Shown here: piece after piece, positions 9,501 to 16,669 of the stretch
How positions within the stretch are numbered: the stretch's first letter is position 1
Layout: every line of letters starts with the position of its first letter
Assembly (NCBI RefSeq): GCF_002007605.1
Contig: NZ_CP019799.1
Span: 3,450,001-3,514,000, forward strand
From: Cellvibrio sp. PSBB023
Lineage (GTDB): Bacteria > Pseudomonadota > Gammaproteobacteria > Pseudomonadales > Cellvibrionaceae
Direction: 5' to 3'
Length of the DNA stretch: 64,000 bases
Notes under the pieces: generated by a model
The model's input: the letters and a program-made list of their open reading frames with translations, nothing else
What the model was told of the DNA's origin: nothing
The model's database searches: none
Position numbers and translations under genes: made by a program

Positions 9501-11482
9501 CCGTACAACAACATCCGCAGTGGTTAATTAACCAGCCAACTATTTCTACACCTGAAACTCACGACCGGTATTCAAGCGCGGGCCATAACGGAGCGGCAAA
9601 TACTTGCGCACTAAGTGCAGATGGCCGCTATCTGGTATCGGGTTCATGGGATAATAGTTTACGCCTGTGGGAGTTAAGTAGCGGCGAGTGTGTCCGTGAG
9701 TTTATCGGCCATAGTAGTGGAGTAACTAGTTGTGTGCTGAGTGCCGATGGTCGCTATCTGGTATCGGGTTCTGGTGATAAGAGCTTACGTCTGTGGGAGT
9801 TAAGTAGTGGTGATTGTGTCCGCGAGTTTATTGGTCATGATTTTGGGGTAACAAGTTGCGCGCTAAGTGCCGATGGCCGCTATCTGGTATCAGGTTCTGC
9901 TGATGCGAGTTTGCGCCTGTGGGAGTTAAGTAGTGGTGATTGTGTCCGCGAGTTTATTGGTCATGATGAAGATGTAACGAGCTGCGCGCTAAGCGCAGAT
10001 GGTCGCTATCTGGTATCAGGTTCTGATGATGCGAGTTTGCGCCTTTGGGAGTTAAGTAGCGGCGATTGTGTACGCGAGTTTATTGGTCATGATCATGGGG
10101 TAACAAGTTGCGCGCTGAGTGCAGATGGCCGCTATCTGGTATCAGGCTCTGATGATGCGACTTTACGCCTATGGGAGTTAAGTAGCGGTGAGTGTGTTCG
10201 TAAGTTTATTGGTCACGATCAAATTATAACGAGTTGCGCGCTAAGTGCAGATGGTCGCTATCTGGCATCGGGCTCATGGGATCAGAGTTTACGCCTGTGG
10301 GAGTTAAGTAGCGGCGATTGTGTCCGTGAGTTTATTGGTCATGAAGATTGGGTAATGAGTTGCGCGCTAAGTGCAGATGGCCGCTATCTGGTATCGGGTT
10401 CTGATGATAAGAGTTTACGCCTGTGGGAGTTAAGTCGCGGCGATTGTGTCCGCGAATTTATTGGTCATGATGGAAGTGTAGCGAGTTGCGCGCTAAGTGC
10501 AGATGGCCGCTATCTGGTATCGGTTTCAGGGCGTAAAAGTTTACGCCTGTGGGAGTTAAGTAGCGGCGAATGTGTCCGCGAGTTTATTGGTTATACCAGT
10601 CGGGTGACGGGTTGCGCGCTAAGTGCAGATGGTCGCTACCTGATATCGTGTTCATGGGATAATAGTCTGCGCCTGTGGGAGTTAAGTAGCGGTGAGTGTG
10701 TCCGCCAGTTTATTGGCCATGAAGATTGGGTAATGAGTTGCGCGCTAAGTGCAGATGGCCGCTATTTGGTATCGGGTTCTGATGATAATAGTTTGCGCCT
10801 GTGGGAGTTAAGTAGCGGCGATTGTGTCCGCGAGTTTATTGGTCATACCAGTCGGGTAACGAGTTGCGCGCTGAGTGCAGATGGTCGCTATCTGGTATCG
10901 GGTTCTGGTGATAAGAGTTTACGCCTTTGGAACTTGAGTAGCGGCGAGTGTATCCGCGAGTTTATTGGTCATGATAATTTGGTAACGAGTTGCGCGCTAA
11001 GTGCAGATGGTCGCTATCTGGTATCGGGTTCATGGGATAATAGTTTACGCCTGTGGGAGTTAAGTAGCGGTGAGTGTGTCCGCGAGCTTATTGGTCATGA
11101 GGATGCGGTAACAAGTTGCGCGCTAAGTGCAGATGGTCGCTATCTGGTATCGGGTTCAGGGGATAATAGTTTACGCCTGTGGGAGTTAAGTAGCGGCGAT
11201 TGTGTCCGCGAGTTTATTGGTCATAAACAACGTGTAACGAGTTGTGGGCTGAGTGCAGATGGTCGCTATCTAGTGTCATCCTCTTTCGATAGCACTGTTC
11301 GCTATTGGTCTTTGGAAACAGGTGAAATATTAAAAGTAATATTCCATGCACCAGAATCCAACTACCTTACAACCGATGGCAAGCAACAAACAATCCTCGC
11401 CAAAAGCGAATACGCCTGGCGTTATTTCAACGGTTATTTCACCAACGAGAAAGGCGAACCCGATAGCTTCCCGGTGATTTAA
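6542..11482 (+). CDS. NLR-like STAND NTPase: nucleoside phosphorylase domain - NACHT - pentapeptide repeats - 14 WD40 repeats
   Basis: The product is 1646 residues; ATG preceded by AGAGGA at -8. Residues 1-105 are an unrecognised basic N-terminal region. Residues 134-370 are a purine-nucleoside-phosphorylase/MTAN-like domain (LGIAFGINSG 211-220, GGEMEGSG 312-319, catalytic-type Asp339 in ICDFADG). A NACHT ATPase follows, with Walker A GEYGMGKT (462-469) and Walker B LIFDGLDEV (548-556); SHTSLQEYF near 790 is the typical end of such modules. Residues 880-980 are pentapeptide-type repeats and 1023-1610 are WD40 repeats. There is no signal peptide, so it is cytoplasmic. The plan (enzyme effector, NTPase switch, repeat sensor) matches bacterial and fungal NLR-type immune or conflict proteins; the effector would act on a nucleoside or nucleotide. 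It is a single gene with its own terminator. The antiphage role is inference. Confidence 0.88.
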   Translation: MQRLKKNLAISAFGKIRNSLKTGVIRQMETFFELMSEDGLVNLGQIRDELYPQSEKGSANASFNRFIKQINEELAAQGSRARLAITADKKAGDKRDCWFEAEPVQPPIPHTPQLDAIPEDQLEQAQLGLPMLDVDIVLITFNQHELEQTLRCFCPNAPAVQMEGHNRVYYQLGKHGGQNLVLIHSRQATLGAMKSAEIAIEVFHPNAVIALGIAFGINSGKQQIGEVLISESITTYELARINKDGSITSRGPRPPASKNLRDWFHQLDAYLNASNSAEYAKRYIGSMFSGDKLIDNENYRDQLLKIDPEAIGGEMEGSGIFHACEESGTDWIVVKAICDFADGNKGKNKDANQKIAAENAARLVKAALEFGNLYPTKKLSSSKKLSTKHSLKNFHDYTANCTSLSEIDERALVKDARALPTTLKKEQAALLEQEHTNGIPVVARLLDWAKEPQAKSVFAILGEYGMGKTISCQLFDKQLRSLLTQNKLLPVPLYFDLRHVTSKTLADGFHFPDLIKDCIRFGWLKSDSSEEFTTSDIERWANQSGVVLIFDGLDEVLVKLSESDGRIFTDQLYKFQAELKANSKQPVKMLLTCRSQYFKTLDRQKDHFTGQERGGVSADDIEAMVMLPLTEEQITNYLRHALPGIDPATIIDMVKSVHDLHDLSKRPFTLKLVGEFFPALEEDRKAGKAISGVSLYRRVVDRWLNRDDGKHHIKSDHKLQLASHLAALLWKQKQSALSASEIENWFMGWLMDNPTIAYRYKTVEPELLEEDLRTATFLCREDDEQGSRFRFSHTSLQEYFLANYLLQAIGYNKPEHWVMAKPSRETLVFLAQLLVEPENKSLLSKLSEWRKAYRQSTSENLLHYALVAYELGFSLPVLSGIQLAGADLAELSITAKSNNLLSLASANFSGANLRRARFSFVNLDGANFSEAILDKVEFDQCSLNNSQWAQAEMAGTRFFRCSLAAANLAKAKVHRSRLLDCNYLPEAVQQHPQWLINQPTISTPETHDRYSSAGHNGAANTCALSADGRYLVSGSWDNSLRLWELSSGECVREFIGHSSGVTSCVLSADGRYLVSGSGDKSLRLWELSSGDCVREFIGHDFGVTSCALSADGRYLVSGSADASLRLWELSSGDCVREFIGHDEDVTSCALSADGRYLVSGSDDASLRLWELSSGDCVREFIGHDHGVTSCALSADGRYLVSGSDDATLRLWELSSGECVRKFIGHDQIITSCALSADGRYLASGSWDQSLRLWELSSGDCVREFIGHEDWVMSCALSADGRYLVSGSDDKSLRLWELSRGDCVREFIGHDGSVASCALSADGRYLVSVSGRKSLRLWELSSGECVREFIGYTSRVTGCALSADGRYLISCSWDNSLRLWELSSGECVRQFIGHEDWVMSCALSADGRYLVSGSDDNSLRLWELSSGDCVREFIGHTSRVTSCALSADGRYLVSGSGDKSLRLWNLSSGECIREFIGHDNLVTSCALSADGRYLVSGSWDNSLRLWELSSGECVRELIGHEDAVTSCALSADGRYLVSGSGDNSLRLWELSSGDCVREFIGHKQRVTSCGLSADGRYLVSSSFDSTVRYWSLETGEILKVIFHAPESNYLTTDGKQQTILAKSEYAWRYFNGYFTNEKGEPDSFPVI
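9608..11371 (+). repeat. Fourteen in-frame 126-bp WD40 repeats
   Basis: Units of exactly 126 bp (42 residues) start at 9608, 9734 and so on to 11246 without a single indel. Thirteen are near-identical; the fourteenth (from 11246) is diverged and caps the array. The core of each reads ALSADGRYLVSGS, then SLRLWELSSG and CVREFIGH. Variation is concentrated at unit positions 14, 16, 36, 37, 38 and 40. Fourteen blades would form two seven-bladed propellers. The very high DNA identity between units implies recent or ongoing repeat exchange. Confidence 0.92.
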
Positions 11483-11958
11483 CCTTTACTAGGTTTGGGC
11501 AGTGATCAGAAAAAACAAAAACGTGAAGAGCTGGGCTTGGGCGAGGGTTGATAATCTCGGGTACAGATAAAATTGCTAATACTAATTTTATTTTGCCAAT
11601 TGAATCCAAACCCGTGAAATCGGTATCCAATTCAATGAGATGGCTAAATTCTACCCCCAACGGAATTTGGTTTTCTCCAGCCCAATGCGACCAGTTGTAT
11701 GCAGCACTGTTGGTGTAATTGGTTGTTTTGTTTCCGGCAGGTGCTGCTGACGGAAACATTTTTTATAGGTGAAAGTTATAGCAGGTTGTTGTTGATAAAT
11801 ATCCAAGTCCTGTCGCTTGTGTTAATTTGAGCGCCTGATGGCGGAAGGCTACCCATCTGCGTGTATACAAAAAAGCATGAGAACTGAATCTAAAAAGGAG
11901 CTGGGTGCATCCAAGCGTGTATCCGGCTTTATTGCTACGACTCGATTGGGAAATCGCC
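11483..11958. other. Intergenic space between the NLR-like gene and the transporter locus
   Basis: No convincing gene. Beyond the NLR stop the same frame stays open for 22 codons (DQKKQKREELGLGEG, then stop). Another + frame ends QLYAALLV, and a minus-strand frame spans 11439-11759, but none has a ribosome site or a recognisable motif. The terminator at 11729-11764 lies here. The last 190 bases should hold the promoter of the transporter operon; I see no clear consensus boxes. Confidence 0.5.
11729..11764 (+). terminator. Intrinsic terminator downstream of the NLR-like gene
   Basis: An 8-bp stem (TGTTTCCG 11729-11736 with CGGAAACA 11751-11758) with an inner CAG/CTG pairing runs into six T residues (11759-11764). 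It most likely ends the NLR-like transcript and insulates the transporter locus. Confidence 0.7.
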
Positions 11959-13209
11959 ATGGACAGCTTGCAAGAAATTCTATTTAGCCTGCGCCAGAAC
12001 AAGCTGCGTACAGCCCTCACTGCCTTCGGGGTGTTTTGGGGCATTTTAATGCTGATCCTGTTGCTCGGTGCGGGGCGTGGAATGCAGAACGCCTTTGCCG
12101 AAGGGTGGAGCAATGATGTTTCCGATTCTATTTGGATTTTCCCCAGCACTACCTCTGTACCTTATTTAGGTTTACCCATTGGTCGCCAAATTGCGTTGAC
12201 TGATAGCGACATGGCGGCAGTTCGCCAGCAAATTCCCGGTGTAGGTTATCTCTCCAGCGAAAATCCGCTCGGCTCCTTTATCAACTCCGATATCTCTGTG
12301 ACCTATGGGCCCAAGTCTGGCAGTTTCGGGGTGTTAGGCGTGGCAGATCAATATTTCAATATCAAGGAAAAAGTACGTTTTGATGATGGTCGCCGCTTGA
12401 ACCGGTTGGATCAGGATGACAACCGCAAGGTGGTGGTTATTGGTACGCGTGTTAGTGAGCGGCTGTTTACTACGCACGCCGAAGCCATGGGCAAAGAAAT
12501 TTTAATAAACGGTATTTCCTTCAAAGTGATTGGATTGTTTTACGACAAAGGCAATCAGGGACGTATGTCCGAGCGGTTGTATATGCCGGTTAGCGCATTT
12601 AAAAAATCCTTTGGTGGCGGTCAGGAGGTTGCATTAATTACTGTGCGACCAAAACCTGGTGTTGATGGCATCAAACTGGAAGAAGATATTCTAGCGCTCT
12701 TAAAGCAGCGTCACAAAATTGCACCAGATGATGTGCGCGCAATTGAAGTGAGTAACAAAGCGCGCGAAGCAGAAGATATTAATGCGATGTTCACCGGGTT
12801 GAATATGTTTATCTGGCTGGTGGGCATTGGCACCTTGCTCGCGGGTATTGTGGGTGTGAGTAATATCATGATTATCACCGTCAAAGAGCGCACCCGTGAA
12901 ATTGGTATTCGCAAAGCACTCGGTGCAAACCCTGCTTCTATTGTGTGGAGTTTGCTATTTGAATCAGTCCTGGTTACCAGTGTGGCGGGGTACGGCGGAT
13001 TAGTGCTGGGCGTGGGAATTCTGGAAGGCGTTGCAGCATTATTAACCTCGCTCAAGATTGAATTGCCATTTTTTCAGCAACCGGAAATCGATTTAAGTAT
13101 TGCCATAAGCGCCTTGGTATTACTGATTCTTGCCGGTGTACTCGCCGGTTTAATGCCTGCATTGCGCGCTGCGCGTATCATGCCGGTTGAAGCCATGAAA
13201 GCGGAATAA
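11959..13209 (+). CDS. MacB/FtsX-type ABC transporter permease (permease 1)
   Basis: The start MDSLQEILFSLRQNKLRTALTAFG aligns with the paralogues downstream. An in-frame GTG at 11905 has AAGGAG only four bases upstream and would add 18 residues, so the start is uncertain. The topology is one N-terminal membrane segment, a large periplasmic core (about residues 45-270), then three C-terminal segments with the cytoplasmic FtsX motif VKERTREIGIRKALGA. Such permeases pair with a LolD/MacB-type ATPase and an adaptor to move lipids, peptides or drugs outwards by mechanotransmission. It resembles permease 3 (15420-16658) more than permease 2, so permeases 1+2 and 3+4 look like a duplicated pair. 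Confidence 0.88.
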   Translation: MDSLQEILFSLRQNKLRTALTAFGVFWGILMLILLLGAGRGMQNAFAEGWSNDVSDSIWIFPSTTSVPYLGLPIGRQIALTDSDMAAVRQQIPGVGYLSSENPLGSFINSDISVTYGPKSGSFGVLGVADQYFNIKEKVRFDDGRRLNRLDQDDNRKVVVIGTRVSERLFTTHAEAMGKEILINGISFKVIGLFYDKGNQGRMSERLYMPVSAFKKSFGGGQEVALITVRPKPGVDGIKLEEDILALLKQRHKIAPDDVRAIEVSNKAREAEDINAMFTGLNMFIWLVGIGTLLAGIVGVSNIMIITVKERTREIGIRKALGANPASIVWSLLFESVLVTSVAGYGGLVLGVGILEGVAALLTSLKIELPFFQQPEIDLSIAISALVLLILAGVLAGLMPALRAARIMPVEAMKAE

Positions 13210-13223
13210 CCCGGGAGCGAATC

Positions 13224-14486
13224 ATGTTTGACTGGGATAAGTGGCAAGAAATAATTAATAGCCTCAAAAAACAAAAACTGCGCACAGGCTTGACTGCTTT
13301 TGGTGTTTTCTGGGGCATTTTTATGCTGGTTATTTTGCTGGGGTTTGGCACTGGCTTCGGTATCAAAATAGAAAGTATTTTTGGCGATGCAAAAAACGTG
13401 GTGATTTTGTGGCCATCCAATACCACGCAGTTGGCCTTTGAAGGTTTGGGCAAGGGGCGTAGGGTGAAATTTACCGAGGCCGATGTAGAAGCCATTCGCC
13501 AAAAAATTGCCAGTGTAGAAATGGTAGATGGCAAAAATAACCTCGGTGTGTGGGGCGCGGCACAGTATGTTGTTTATGGCACAGAGAGTGGTTCTTTTTC
13601 GGTGAATGGCAGCCACCCTGGCTGGGAACCATTTGAATTTTTAAAAGTCACTGCAGGGCGCTACATCAATGTACTCGATGAAAAAGAAAAACGTAAAGTG
13701 GCGGTGATTGGTACGCGTGTACAGGAAGTGTTATTTAAAAATGGCACTCATCCAATAGGTGAGTCCATTAAAGTAAATGGTGTGCAGTTTGTAGTGGTGG
13801 GCATTTATAAATCCACCGAACCGGGTGATAGCGCGCAACAGGCTAACAGCAAAATTATATTGCCCAATCAAACATTGCGTTATGCCTTTAATCAGCTTGA
13901 TGCATTTCAAATGCTGTTTTTCACACCGGCCAGCGGCTATAGCGCCTTTGATGCAGAACGCGACGTAAAACAATTGCTCTATCAACGCAACCGTGTCCAT
14001 CCGGATGATTCCGGCGTGATGGGCAGTTTTAATATGGAGCAGGTGTATGAACAAAATCGCAGCCTGGTAGGCGGCATTATCGGATTCAGTTGGATGGTGG
14101 CGATTGGCACTATCATCGCAGGTGTTATAGGTGTGGGTAACATTATGTTGGTGGTGGTGAAGGAACGCACTCGCGAAATCGGTTTGCGTAAAGCCATGGG
14201 GGCGACGCCACTCAATATCAGCTTGATGATTATCCATGAGTCGCTGGTGATTACTGTGTTAGCGGGTTATGCCGGCTTAGTGGCTGGTGTGTTTTTGCTG
14301 GAAGCGATTCGTGCCGTGCTGGTAAGTGTAGGGCAGGGCGAGGGTATGTTTGCCTCGCCGTTTATCGATATCCATATCGCCATCATGGCGCTGGTGGTGT
14401 TGGTCGTTACCGGTGTAGTGGCGGCCTTGCTGCCAGCGCGCAACGCGGCCAGCGTCAATCCTATTACCGCACTGCAGGACGAATAA
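13224..14486 (+). CDS. MacB/FtsX-type ABC transporter permease (permease 2)
   Basis: The product is 420 residues, starting 14 bases after permease 1, with GGGAG before the ATG. It has the same plan: N-terminal membrane segment (TGLTAFGVFWGIFMLVILLG), periplasmic core, and the C-terminal FtsX region with VKERTREIGLRKAMGAT. It resembles permease 4 (16670-17935), including AVIGTRVQEVLFKNG in the core and the C-terminus VNPITALQDE. It probably forms a heterodimer with permease 1. Substrate unknown. Confidence 0.88.
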   Translation: MFDWDKWQEIINSLKKQKLRTGLTAFGVFWGIFMLVILLGFGTGFGIKIESIFGDAKNVVILWPSNTTQLAFEGLGKGRRVKFTEADVEAIRQKIASVEMVDGKNNLGVWGAAQYVVYGTESGSFSVNGSHPGWEPFEFLKVTAGRYINVLDEKEKRKVAVIGTRVQEVLFKNGTHPIGESIKVNGVQFVVVGIYKSTEPGDSAQQANSKIILPNQTLRYAFNQLDAFQMLFFTPASGYSAFDAERDVKQLLYQRNRVHPDDSGVMGSFNMEQVYEQNRSLVGGIIGFSWMVAIGTIIAGVIGVGNIMLVVVKERTREIGLRKAMGATPLNISLMIIHESLVITVLAGYAGLVAGVFLLEAIRAVLVSVGQGEGMFASPFIDIHIAIMALVVLVVTGVVAALLPARNAASVNPITALQDE

Positions 14487-14685
14487 TTTTTTTAGGTGTG
14501 GTGAATCCAAACCTGCCAGTTGTGCATCAAAGTTAACAACAAGTCACCAATAGTGACATTTATGAATGGCCGCTGGCTGACACTTGTCATAAAAGTGTTA
14601 AGCCCGGTTAAAAAAACCGGTAAGCACGCGAAAAGTTATTAAGCTGCCCGGAGCAGCAACCGCGCGAACCGCCAAGGAACCTAGC
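14487..14685 (+). promoter_or_regulatory. Intra-locus gap with inverted repeats, possible second promoter
   Basis: The 199 bases between permease 2 and the ATPase gene hold GTCAC-caata-GTGAC (14543-14557) and TGACA-ct-TGTCA (14578-14589), related inverted repeats about 33 bases apart, then a CCGGTT...AACCGG hairpin without a U-run. The other junctions in this locus are 5-57 bases, so this gap may hold a second promoter with an operator. That is inference. Confidence 0.4.
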
Positions 14686-15414
14686 ATGATAAAACTCAAT
14701 AATATCCATAAGTACTATCACTCTGGCGAGCAGCCACTGCATGTATTGAAGGGCATCGACCTGCACATTCGCGAGGGCGAACTGGTTTCGATTATGGGAT
14801 CGTCCGGTTCGGGCAAGTCCACCTTGCTGAATATCCTGGGTATTCTGGATACCCACGACAAAGGTGATTATTTTCTCGCCGGTCGCGAAATTAAAAACCT
14901 CAAAGAGAAAACTGCCGCGCAATTGCGCAATGAATTGCTCGGGTTTGTTTTTCAGTCCTTCAATTTGTTGCCCTTTAAAAATGCGACGGAAAATGTGGCT
15001 CTGCCGCTCTATTACCAGGGTGTGGGACGCAAAGAGCGTAACTATCGCGCCGCGCAGTATTTGGAAATGGTGGGATTGAGCAATCGCGCAACCCATATGC
15101 CCAATGAATTATCAGGCGGGCAAAAACAGCGGGTGGCAATTGCACGCGCGCTGGTAACCAAACCTAAAGTGATTCTCGCCGATGAACCCACCGGTGCACT
15201 CGACAGCCAGACAACACATGAAGTCATGGCGCTGATGAAAGAAGTACACGCCTTGGGCAACACTATTGTGATCGTTACCCACGAACAGGATATTGCCGAC
15301 CAAACCCAGCGTCAGATTATTTTAAAAGATGGCCTGATTATTTCAGGAAAAGACCATCCTGCTACGTCGGTTGCCACTGCCGACAATCAGAATGAAGAAG
15401 ACATTTTAGGGTAA
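14686..15414 (+). CDS. ABC transporter ATP-binding protein, MacB/LolD type
   Basis: The 242-residue protein has Walker A GSSGSGKST (residues 38-46), Q-loop (GFVFQSFNLLPF), signature LSGGQKQRVAIARAL, Walker B VILADEP, D-loop GALD and the switch His in VTHEQD. AAGGAA precedes the ATG. It is the only ATPase in the locus, so it presumably drives all four permeases, as a homodimer beneath either permease pair. LolD/MacB-family ATPases energise release of lipoproteins or export of peptides and macrolides. Confidence 0.93.
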   Translation: MIKLNNIHKYYHSGEQPLHVLKGIDLHIREGELVSIMGSSGSGKSTLLNILGILDTHDKGDYFLAGREIKNLKEKTAAQLRNELLGFVFQSFNLLPFKNATENVALPLYYQGVGRKERNYRAAQYLEMVGLSNRATHMPNELSGGQKQRVAIARALVTKPKVILADEPTGALDSQTTHEVMALMKEVHALGNTIVIVTHEQDIADQTQRQIILKDGLIISGKDHPATSVATADNQNEEDILG

Positions 15415-15419
15415 ATACC

Positions 15420-16658
15420 ATGTTTGATGGTCTGCAAGAAATTCTCTATACCCTGCGTCAAAATAAATTGCGCACCGCGCTGACAGCCTTTGGTGTCTTT
15501 TGGGGTATTTTTATGCTGATTCTGTTGCTCGGTGCCGGGCGCGGAATGCAGAACGGTGTGTACAGCGATTTCGGTTCCGATGTATTGGATTTTGTTGTGG
15601 TGTATACCGGTTCAACCTCTGTTGCCTATAACGGCAGAGGCGTTGGTCGCTACATTGAATTAACCAAAGACGATATTACCGCTATCAAACAAAAAGTGCC
15701 CGGAGTGCGTTTTATCTCCGCTGAAAATCAGCGCGGTGGTATTTCCATTGTGCATGAAAAGAAGAATGGCGCTTTTGATGTACACGGCGTGCCTGACGAT
15801 TATTTTAATATTAAAGAATCCATCCCTTTTAATCTCGGACGTAAAGTTAACCCGCTCGACGATCAGCAGATGCGCAAAATTGCGGTAATCGGCACCGTGG
15901 TGAGTGAACGGCTATTTGGCAAAGATGCTGATCCCATCGGCAAAGATATTCGCGTTAACGGCGTGATGATGAAAATTGTTGGTGTGTTTTACGATAAAGG
16001 CAATCGCGGGCGTGATTCCGAGCGAATCTATATTCCGCAAACCACATTTCAAAAAATGTTTGCCACCAGCGATAAGGTTGGATCCATTTGGTTGCGACCC
16101 AAAGAGGGTGTAGATGGTTTTGCCATGGAAGAAGCGGTCATTAAATTATTGCAGCAGCGCCATCAAGTTTCACCGGAAGATAAACGTGCAATACGTTCAT
16201 TCAACATGGCTGAACCCGCCAAAATGGTGAACGGATTATTTATTGCGATCAATGGTTTTATTTGGTTTGTTGGCTTGGGCACCCTTATGGCGGGCATCGT
16301 GGGTGTGAGTAACATCATGATTATTACCGTCAAGGAGCGCACTCGTGAAATTGGAATCCGTAAAGCCCTGGGTGCAACACCGTTTGGAATTGTCAGTACG
16401 CTCTTAATGGAATCGATTTTAGTGACGACTATTGCAGGTTACGCGGGTTTAGCTTTAGGGGTAGGTCTGCTGGAATTGGTGGCCTTTGGCTTGCGCTCAG
16501 CCGGTGCCAATTTACCTTTTTTCCAAAACCCGGAAGTGAATTTTCAAGTGGCGATTACAGCCATTATTTTGTTGGTGTTGATTGGCGCTTTGGCGGGTTT
16601 GGTTCCTGCGTTAAAAGCGGCGCGCATCATGCCCATTGAAGCCATGCGCGCGGATTAA
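15420..16658 (+). CDS. MacB/FtsX-type ABC transporter permease (permease 3)
   Basis: The product is 412 residues, five bases after the ATPase gene. MFDGLQEILYTLRQNKLRTALTAFG is nearly the same as in permease 1, and the C-terminal part (VKERTREIGIRKALGATP, ending ARIMPIEAMRAD) matches it closely. The periplasmic core is more diverged. With permease 4 it repeats the pair upstream of the ATPase. Four related permeases and one ATPase could form two alternative heterodimeric transporters. Confidence 0.88.
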   Translation: MFDGLQEILYTLRQNKLRTALTAFGVFWGIFMLILLLGAGRGMQNGVYSDFGSDVLDFVVVYTGSTSVAYNGRGVGRYIELTKDDITAIKQKVPGVRFISAENQRGGISIVHEKKNGAFDVHGVPDDYFNIKESIPFNLGRKVNPLDDQQMRKIAVIGTVVSERLFGKDADPIGKDIRVNGVMMKIVGVFYDKGNRGRDSERIYIPQTTFQKMFATSDKVGSIWLRPKEGVDGFAMEEAVIKLLQQRHQVSPEDKRAIRSFNMAEPAKMVNGLFIAINGFIWFVGLGTLMAGIVGVSNIMIITVKERTREIGIRKALGATPFGIVSTLLMESILVTTIAGYAGLALGVGLLELVAFGLRSAGANLPFFQNPEVNFQVAITAIILLVLIGALAGLVPALKAARIMPIEAMRAD

Positions 16659-16669
16659 GGAGCAACATC

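Noticed and set aside
11439..11759. Minus-strand frame of 106 codons downstream of the NLR-like gene
   Set aside because: No ribosome site or recognisable motif; it overlaps the end of the NLR-like gene and a + strand terminator.
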